From Chloroflexota bacterium (GTDB taxonomy: Bacteria > Chloroflexota > Anaerolineae > UBA1429): DNA of 10,812 nt. How positions within the stretch are numbered: position 1 is the first letter of the stretch; the number at the start of each line of letters is the position of its first letter. The stretch spans positions 1 through 10,812 of the forward strand of contig JACIWY010000087.1 of the NCBI GenBank assembly GCA_014360745.1. Direction: 5' to 3'. The position numbers were made by a program, and so were the translations under genes. The notes under the pieces were generated by a model. It was not told where the DNA came from, did not search any database, and saw nothing but the letters and a program-made list of their open reading frames with translations. Positions 6,645 to 10,812 of this stretch are shown here, in pieces.

Positions 6645-6885
6645 GACGAAAAGATACTCATTCTGCACAATAGTATACGTCGTGACTTGCAAGTCATTGC
6701 AGCCATTTACGACGCCTTGGAGTGCCATCCTCTCCTTGCAAAAACCGAAGATACCTTGATCGTCATCGCCTATCACCTGCATAACCTTTATAACGCCTTT
6801 GATAATATTCTGCTGAACATCGCTACCGTGTTCGAGAACTCGATGGACGATGTAGAGCGCTGGCATGCCCGTTCATTGGAATTGA
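6645..6885 (+). pseudogene. Truncated HepT-like HEPN-domain toxin remnant
   Basis: The frame reads DEKILILHNSIRRDLQVIAA, then IYDALECHPL, IVIAYHLHNLYNAFDNILLN, IATVFENSMDDVERWHARSLE, and then loses similarity. These are characteristic helices of the HepT-like family that pairs with MNT nucleotidyltransferases. Two faults are visible. The expected start position carries TGT rather than ATG or GTG, and the frame is fused without a stop to the end of the MNT segment (an in-frame GTG at 6621 is the nearest start). The C-terminal third is missing: at about 6873-6885 the sequence becomes the antisense of the URO-D-family gene, and the frame runs on to a chance stop at 7194-7196. I see no RX4-6H HEPN catalytic motif in what remains. 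It is a decayed toxin gene. Confidence 0.65.
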
Positions 6886-7883
6886 GGTTCCCCCCACCAA
6901 GCCTCGAAAAAGGCGCGGATATTCTCCAATGGATACCCCTGGTTGAACTCGGCCTGGCCGATGACACCGCCGCGATCGTCCCACAATGCCGCTTTGACCC
7001 GCGCCACTGCAGCGTGTACCTCCTCCGGCGTGCCAAAGGGCAGCACATATTGTCGATCCAGCTCGCCCCAGAAAGTGATCTGGCCCTTGAAACGCTGCCC
7101 GATCTCTTCGATGGGCATGGTAAAGAGCTGCGAATTGATGGCGTCCACGCCGATCTCGATCAGATGCGGATAGATGTCCATGATGTAGCCGTCTGAGTGC
7201 ATGAAGGCGAATTTGCCGTGGCTGTGAGCCAGGTCGACATAGTCCTTGTACAGCGGCTTGAAATATTCGACCCACATGGCCGGTGAGATGAGCAGCGCGT
7301 GCTTGGATCCCCAGTCGTCCATGAAGCTGAGCGCGTCCACATCGGTCTTGACAATGTATTCGGCGTGCCGCAGATAAAAGTCGTGAATCATCTCCAGCAA
7401 TTTGAACACCTCGGGCACGCCCCAGGCCAGGTCCATGTAGGCGTTCTCCGGCCCCCGGACGAATTGCAGTCGCTCAAAGGGCCGAGGCGTGCCCAGGATG
7501 ATGAACTTGTCGCTCGCGGCACAGGTGCGATTGACCTGCTCAAACCCTTTGCCCAGCAGATGATAGGGCGGGCGCCAGTGCTCCAGCTTACGCCAGTCGT
7601 CGAGGACGGGGTACTTGACCTCGCCGATCATGCCGCGCTGGATGGTGACCCAACGGCTGCCCCAGGCGTCGGTGAATTCGCCCGGCTCATAAAGGGCCGA
7701 TTCGTCGGCGGGGTCTACATAGCCGCTGGGGCCGAAATCGGATGGATATTGATCCAGCAGGGCTTGTAGCGCTTTTTCGCGGCCGATGAACGCCGCCGGC
7801 AATGTCCATACATCGCGCGCCGGCCGATCGACGCCCTCGAAGCGCAATGTGCGAATGACGCGCTCCCTGGATGTCATGCCCAT
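6873..7883 (-). CDS. Uroporphyrinogen decarboxylase (URO-D) family protein, methyltransferase-like
   Basis: The 336-residue TIM barrel belongs to the URO-D/methylcobamide:CoM methyltransferase superfamily. Evidence is the opening MTSRERVIRTLRFEGVDRPA (3-22), DDWGSKHALLISPAMWVEYF (189-208) with KPLY following, FMHSDGYIMDIYPHLIEIGV (227-246) with DAIN following, and a C-terminal GYPLENIRAFFEAW. It is not a haem-pathway HemE. Where corrinoid methyltransferases have H-x-C-G for zinc, this has H229-S-D231-G, as in uncharacterised URO-D relatives, so zinc or corrinoid chemistry cannot be assumed. The ATG at 7881-7883 has GAGGAG eight bases upstream; a TTG at 7914-7916 has no support. It is divergent from the glycoside hydrolase gene, 140 bases away. 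The last residues (WGEPQFQ) are encoded where the HepT-like remnant breaks off, so the C-terminus may be altered. Substrate unknown. Confidence 0.85.
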   Translation of the reverse strand: MGMTSRERVIRTLRFEGVDRPARDVWTLPAAFIGREKALQALLDQYPSDFGPSGYVDPADESALYEPGEFTDAWGSRWVTIQRGMIGEVKYPVLDDWRKLEHWRPPYHLLGKGFEQVNRTCAASDKFIILGTPRPFERLQFVRGPENAYMDLAWGVPEVFKLLEMIHDFYLRHAEYIVKTDVDALSFMDDWGSKHALLISPAMWVEYFKPLYKDYVDLAHSHGKFAFMHSDGYIMDIYPHLIEIGVDAINSQLFTMPIEEIGQRFKGQITFWGELDRQYVLPFGTPEEVHAAVARVKAALWDDRGGVIGQAEFNQGYPLENIRAFFEAWWGEPQFQ

Positions 7884-7946
7884 AAAAGCGTCTCCTCGGA
7901 TAGGATCTGAAGCCAAGCCGTTTTGCTCTGTTCCTCAGGGGCTTGG

Positions 7947-7975
7947 TTGCCCAACATCGCCTCACACACTATGAT
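7947..7975 (+). promoter_or_regulatory. Sigma70-type promoter of the glycoside hydrolase gene
   Basis: TTGCCC (7947-7952, 4 of 6 matches) and TATGAT (7970-7975, 5 of 6 matches) have a 17-base spacer. A start near 7982 gives a leader of about 42 bases, with AGGGA (8011-8015) eight bases before ATG 8024. The promoter position argues against the upstream in-frame TTG 7943 and ATG 7979 as starts. No equally good promoter is visible for the divergent URO-D-family gene. Confidence 0.5.
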
Positions 7976-8023
7976 GATATGCGATATGTGACGCGGATCA
8001 AACGGGCGAAAGGGATTTGGTTC

Positions 8024-9436
8024 ATGAACAGCAAACTGGGCTTTCATATCCAACGCCGCAGGCACGGTTGGCCCAACGTTGTCGCCGATGCGGTGCCGGC
8101 GATCGTCAAGAGCCTGGAATGGTCGATCATCGACGAATGGATTCCGGAAGAACAGTCCGACCTAGCCAAGCGCGAGCGCGCGTACAAATGGACATCCTAC
8201 AACGTCTTTTTGTTAGGTCGCTACCCCGTCTTTGCCCAGTCTTTGGACGAGCCCGCCGATCGCGCCTACGAGTTCTGGCATCGGCTATTGGACGGCCTGA
8301 GCGGCGGCGATCCCTCTCGTCGGGGCCGGGTGTTAGAGCGCATGCGTCTCTTTCACGCCTGGGAGGGTTACAACGAGATCGGCAACGGCCCGGATGTCGC
8401 CGACCTCGGTCGCTTCGACGCTGCCCTGGCGCGTTATTTTCACGAGGAGGGCATCCGATACGCCGGGGGCGGTTTCTCTATGACCAAGCCGACTTTGGAG
8501 GAATGGCCGGATTACTACCGGGCGCTATTGGACGAGGTACATGCCGGGCGCGGCGACCTGCCCGATTTTCTGCACCTGCACGAATATTGGTTCCCTCGAA
8601 GTGACTGGGCTACGCTGTTGAACGAAGATGGGAGCATTCATGGCGAGCGCATGCGCGAGGCTACCCGGGGGTATATGTTGCACTGGCGCGAGCTGTACGA
8701 GCATCCCGATACCCCGGACGAGATCAAACTGCCGGTGATCCTCAGCGAGGTCGGTTGGGATCAGGGATGGCCGGAGCAGGTCGGTTATCGCCGCTCGCCG
8801 TGCAGCGACGAGGAGTATCTCAAGTGGCTCATCTGGTATGATCAGGAACTGCAAAAGCCTCTGAACGGCATCGATTACGTCGTCGGCGCTGCCATTTACA
8901 CCTACGGCCACGAGGCGCGTTGGGGCTCCTTTGAGATCGACCAATGGCAGGGGCGCGGCATCCTAGACATGCTGCGCGCCTATTTGCGCGAGGCCAACCG
9001 CGAACCCCACCCTTGGGACTGGCAAGCCGCTTGGGGCGAGGCTCCTTCTCCGGTGGAGGAGAGCCATTTTGTGCTATTCGCCCAAGAGGTGAGCCTGGAT
9101 TGGCGTCACGCGCTGGATAACTATCTACAGCGTTTCCGCGTCACCAATGGGCAATCGCTGGACGATGCTCTGCGCATCGCCGCCGAGCATCACCATGTTA
9201 CCTTGGTGGGCAGTGCAGGGGGAGTGTACGGCGTGCCGGCCGAGTGGGAAGAGGAGATCCGGCGGCGCCAACCCCGGACCGAGATCGACCGCTTAGAGGG
9301 CCTCACGGTGGAAGAGTTGCGCCGCGCGGCAGACGAGCGGGTGCGATGGAACGACCGCTACGGCCGGCAGATTCGCGCGATGCGCGCGCGAACCGAGAGG
9401 GTAACGCCAGAGACGCCTATGTTAACGAGGTATTAG
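8024..9436 (+). CDS. Clan GH-A-type glycoside hydrolase-like protein with an extra C-terminal domain
   Basis: The 470-residue product has no signal peptide or membrane segment and should be cytoplasmic. The first roughly 330 residues read as a TIM barrel: KLGFHIQRR at the first strand, then WEGYNEIGNG with E118 after Asn (expected acid/base on strand 4), FLHLHEYW (strand 6), VILSEVGWDQGW with E242 (expected nucleophile on strand 7) and AAIYTYG (strand 8). This Asn-Glu plus Glu pattern is that of retaining clan GH-A enzymes, but I cannot name a GH family. Residues about 346-426 form a separate domain (HFVLFAQEV, FRVTNGQSLDDALRIA, HHVTLVGSAGGVYGV) that I half recognise from Chloroflexota proteins. 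A charged helical tail of about 45 residues follows. The last 15 bases overlap the convergent PIN remnant. The substrate is unknown. Confidence 0.7.
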   Translation: MNSKLGFHIQRRRHGWPNVVADAVPAIVKSLEWSIIDEWIPEEQSDLAKRERAYKWTSYNVFLLGRYPVFAQSLDEPADRAYEFWHRLLDGLSGGDPSRRGRVLERMRLFHAWEGYNEIGNGPDVADLGRFDAALARYFHEEGIRYAGGGFSMTKPTLEEWPDYYRALLDEVHAGRGDLPDFLHLHEYWFPRSDWATLLNEDGSIHGERMREATRGYMLHWRELYEHPDTPDEIKLPVILSEVGWDQGWPEQVGYRRSPCSDEEYLKWLIWYDQELQKPLNGIDYVVGAAIYTYGHEARWGSFEIDQWQGRGILDMLRAYLREANREPHPWDWQAAWGEAPSPVEESHFVLFAQEVSLDWRHALDNYLQRFRVTNGQSLDDALRIAAEHHHVTLVGSAGGVYGVPAEWEEEIRRRQPRTEIDRLEGLTVEELRRAADERVRWNDRYGRQIRAMRARTERVTPETPMLTRY

Positions 9437-9600
9437 CCACTCTATGGCGACAAGATGCTCTATCTGCTTGAACTCAGGATCACCCGTAACCAGGAAGGCA
9501 TCTTCCCTCGTCCGGTCGCGAGTGCGCTCCTCTAAAAGATCGTTGGTTAGAGAGAGCCCGTCCTTTAGCGTTCCGCGAAGTGTCTTTATCGGATCCTCAG
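9422..9600 (-). pseudogene. Remnant AbrB-type antitoxin fused by deletion to a PIN-domain (VapC-like) toxin tail
   Basis: One minus-strand frame ends at TAA 9422-9424. Its upstream part reads PEDPIKTLRGTLKDG, then LSLTNDLLEERTRDRTRE, which resembles the C-terminus of SpoVT/AbrB antitoxins partnered with PIN toxins. From 9502 it reads DAFLVTGDPEFKQIEHL, then VAIEWLIPR and stop, which is the typical last strand-helix segment of PIN-domain toxins, including the TGD acidic motif. About 100 residues of the toxin (its N-terminus and central acidic sites) are missing between the two, so a deletion has joined the antitoxin tail to the toxin tail at about 9505. The AbrB DNA-binding part is absent or out of frame upstream. 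It is not a working module. It lies 3' of the split transketolase on the same strand and overlaps the hydrolase 3' end by 15 bases. Confidence 0.65.
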
Positions 9601-9699
9601 GGCGCGAATCAAAACAATGGCATCGCCGAGTTCGACCAAGCTGCCAATCCTGGCCTCTCTGAAAGCCTGGGCCAAGTCCCCCAGCGTCTCCAATGCCAA
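9586..9699 (-). CDS. Possible 37-residue small ORF after the transketolase stop
   Basis: TTG at 9697-9699 is preceded at seven bases by AAGGG, which overlaps the transketolase stop codon, so translational coupling is possible. The peptide begins MALETLGDLAQAFREARIGS and ends VELGDAIVLIRALRIR, at TAA 9586-9588. I do not recognise it. Alternatively it is the 5' part of the broken antitoxin gene: a one-base shift at about 9598-9602 would join ...GDAIVLIRA to PEDPIKTLRG, and GDAIVLI resembles the GDxVxL strand of AbrB domains. Both readings are weak, and the second fits the neighbouring decay better. Confidence 0.3.
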   Translation of the reverse strand: MALETLGDLAQAFREARIGSLVELGDAIVLIRALRIR

Positions 9700-9709
9700 G
9701 CCCGCGCCC

Positions 9710-10651
9710 TTAGCGCCCGAACTCGCGCCGCAGTCGCTCGGCGATGGCCGGGCCGGTCAGGCCATGCTTGGCCAGCAGCTCGTCGGCCGTGCCCGATTCG
9801 CCAAAGACGTCGCGCGTGCCGATGCGAATGAGCCTGCCGCCACAGCCATCCTCGGCCATGACCTCGGCCACGGCGCTGCCCAGCCCGCCGATGATGCTGT
9901 GCTCCTCGATGGTCACGATCAGCGGGGTTTCGCTCATGGCCCGCGTCACGGCCTCTATATCCAACGGTTTAATCGTCGACATGTTCACTACCGTAGCCTC
10001 GACCTGGCGCTCGGCCAACAGCTCGGCCGCTTGAAGCGCCGGTGCGACCATATGGCCGCAGGCAAAAAGGGTCACATCTCTCCCTTCGCGCAGGGTGACC
10101 GCCTTGCCCAAGCGATAGCGATAATCCTTGGGCAGGATCGTGGGCGTATCATAGCGCCCCAGGCGAATATAGACCGGCCCGTCGATTTCCTTGGCCGCCG
10201 CCTTGGTCATGGCTCTGGTCTCGACGGCATCGGCCGGCACCAGCACGCGCATATTGGGCAGGCAGCGCATCAGGGCCACATCTTCCAGAGATTGGTGGCT
10301 GGCCCCATCTGGCCCCTGGGTCAGGCCAGCGCTCGATCCGGCCAGGATCACGTGCAGATTGGGGTAGCAGATTTGAATGCGCAATTGATCGTAGCAATGC
10401 GCAGTGAGGAACATGGCGAATGAATTTACATAAGGCACCAATCCTGAAGCGGCCATGCCCGCCCCGGTGGACATCATGTCCATCTCGGCGATGCCAAGGT
10501 CGAAGAAGCGATCGGGAAACTGGTCGCGAAAGAGGACGGTGCGCGTCGAGTTATACAGATCGGCGTCGAGCACGACCACATCCGGATGTTCGCGGCCCAC
10601 TTCGACGAGGGCCTCGCCGTATGCGTATCGGGTCTGCATCAACTCGCTCAT
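9710..10651 (-). CDS. tktB: Transketolase, C-terminal subunit (split type)
   Basis: The 313-residue product holds the pyrimidine-binding and C-terminal domains of a split, thiamine-diphosphate-dependent transketolase, which moves two-carbon ketol units between sugar phosphates. Visible are FFDLGIAEMDMMSTGAGMA with E56 (the glutamate that activates the cofactor), GSSAGLTQGPDGASHQSLED, DVTLFACGHM at the start of the C-terminal domain, and EEHSIIGGLGSAVAEV. This is the usual length for the subunit. The ATG at 10649-10651 has GGAGG seven bases upstream and overlaps the stop of the N-terminal subunit gene by ATGA, so the two subunits are made in step. DXS or an E1-beta subunit is less likely, given this architecture and the neighbouring N-subunit motif. 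It has the Pyr domain only, so it needs its partner for activity. Confidence 0.9.
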   Translation of the reverse strand: MSELMQTRYAYGEALVEVGREHPDVVVLDADLYNSTRTVLFRDQFPDRFFDLGIAEMDMMSTGAGMAASGLVPYVNSFAMFLTAHCYDQLRIQICYPNLHVILAGSSAGLTQGPDGASHQSLEDVALMRCLPNMRVLVPADAVETRAMTKAAAKEIDGPVYIRLGRYDTPTILPKDYRYRLGKAVTLREGRDVTLFACGHMVAPALQAAELLAERQVEATVVNMSTIKPLDIEAVTRAMSETPLIVTIEEHSIIGGLGSAVAEVMAEDGCGGRLIRIGTRDVFGESGTADELLAKHGLTGPAIAERLRREFGR

Positions 10652-10812
10652 CTACCTTCCTCCCGCACCTTTTGTAGATTGGCCTCCAACTCGGCGATGG
10701 CCTGCCGGAACTGCTCCTCGGTCAGAATGCCGTTGTGGTATTGGGGTTGCCCTTCGATGAAGGACACCCCTTTACCCTTGACGGTGTGCGCCACGATCAC
10801 CGAGGGCACATT
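10648..10812 (-). CDS. tktA: Transketolase, N-terminal subunit (C-terminal 54 residues only)
   Basis: The frame enters from the right edge and ends at TGA 10648-10650, overlapping the next ATG by four bases. The 54 visible residues include VIVAHTVKGKGVSFIEG and YHNG, the characteristic end of the thiamine-diphosphate PP domain of transketolases (HTxKGKGV...E). A helical tail ending EEQFRQAIAELEANLQKVRE follows. With the C-terminal subunit it should form the active heterotetramer. The catalytic His and GDG motifs lie beyond the window. Confidence 0.9.
   Translation of the reverse strand, partial: NVPSVIVAHTVKGKGVSFIEGQPQYHNGILTEEQFRQAIAELEANLQKVREEGR

Noticed and set aside
6224..6706. A 160-codon open frame on the minus strand across the MNT/HepT remnant
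   Set aside because: It is low-complexity (Ser/Ala/Arg rich) and antisense to clearly recognisable MNT and HepT segments, so it is a shadow of GC-rich coding DNA.
6877..6892. GGAA-TTGAGG-TTCC inverted repeat at the HepT/URO-D junction as an element end
   Set aside because: Four-base arms are too short, and there is no matching copy near 9436 to support a mobile element.
6459..7196. A 245-codon plus-strand frame covering the HepT-like segment
   Set aside because: Its first part reads the MNT gene out of frame and its last about 105 codons are antisense to the URO-D-family gene. Only the middle is a genuine gene remnant.
9617..10423. A 268-codon plus-strand frame opposite the transketolase subunit
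   Set aside because: The minus strand carries a full transketolase domain with catalytic motifs, and the plus frame is His/Gly/Gln-rich antisense noise.

Overview
The window is bacterial chromosomal DNA, GC-rich (about 60% by eye). It is tightly packed and has strong Shine-Dalgarno sites (GGAGG/AAGGAGG) and some GTG starts. My best guess at the source is a member of the Chloroflexota (Anaerolineae-like). The style of the decayed toxin-antitoxin remnants (MNT/HepT and AbrB/PIN) and of the glycosidase C-terminal domain suggests this, as does the unusual mix of genes. No marker gene settles it, so this is inference.

Left block (1-2043, minus strand): a XerC/D-type tyrosine recombinase, a class II (trimeric) purine nucleoside phosphorylase and the beginning of a small membrane protein. 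A strong hairpin lies between the first two genes. A good sigma70-type promoter with a 17-nt spacer sits upstream of the recombinase, in a 269-bp divergent spacer.

Centre-left block (2313-6191, plus strand): an operon-like run of four genes behind a second good promoter and a perfect AAGGAGGAG ribosome binding site. They are a FlK-like hot-dog thioesterase, a ribokinase, an AcoX-like ATP-NAD-kinase-family protein and a dihydrolipoamide dehydrogenase (E3). AcoX next to E3 recalls acetoin dehydrogenase (aco) clusters, but the E1 and E2 genes are absent here.

Centre-right block (about 6192-9709): a decayed MNT nucleotidyltransferase/HepT-like HEPN pair has two frameshifts and a lost 3' end. It abuts the 3' end of a minus-strand URO-D-family methyltransferase-like gene. 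That gene is divergent from a plus-strand clan GH-A-type glycoside hydrolase with an extra C-terminal domain, which has its own promoter. The hydrolase's 3' end overlaps a second wreck, an AbrB-type antitoxin tail fused by deletion to a PIN-toxin tail on the minus strand. So the URO-D/hydrolase pair is bracketed by two broken toxin-antitoxin modules, which suggests an accessory islet in a deletion-prone locus.

Right block (9710-10812, minus strand): a split transketolase, with the C-terminal subunit complete and the end of the N-terminal subunit overlapping it by ATGA. A 37-codon ORF with its own Shine-Dalgarno site follows the stop of the C-terminal subunit.

Metabolic theme: purine nucleoside phosphorylase (ribose-1-phosphate), ribokinase (ribose-5-phosphate) and transketolase (pentose-phosphate interconversion) all concern pentoses, but they lie in different transcription units, so functional coupling is only suggestive. 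I see no rRNA, tRNA, CRISPR array, insertion sequence or complete phage element.
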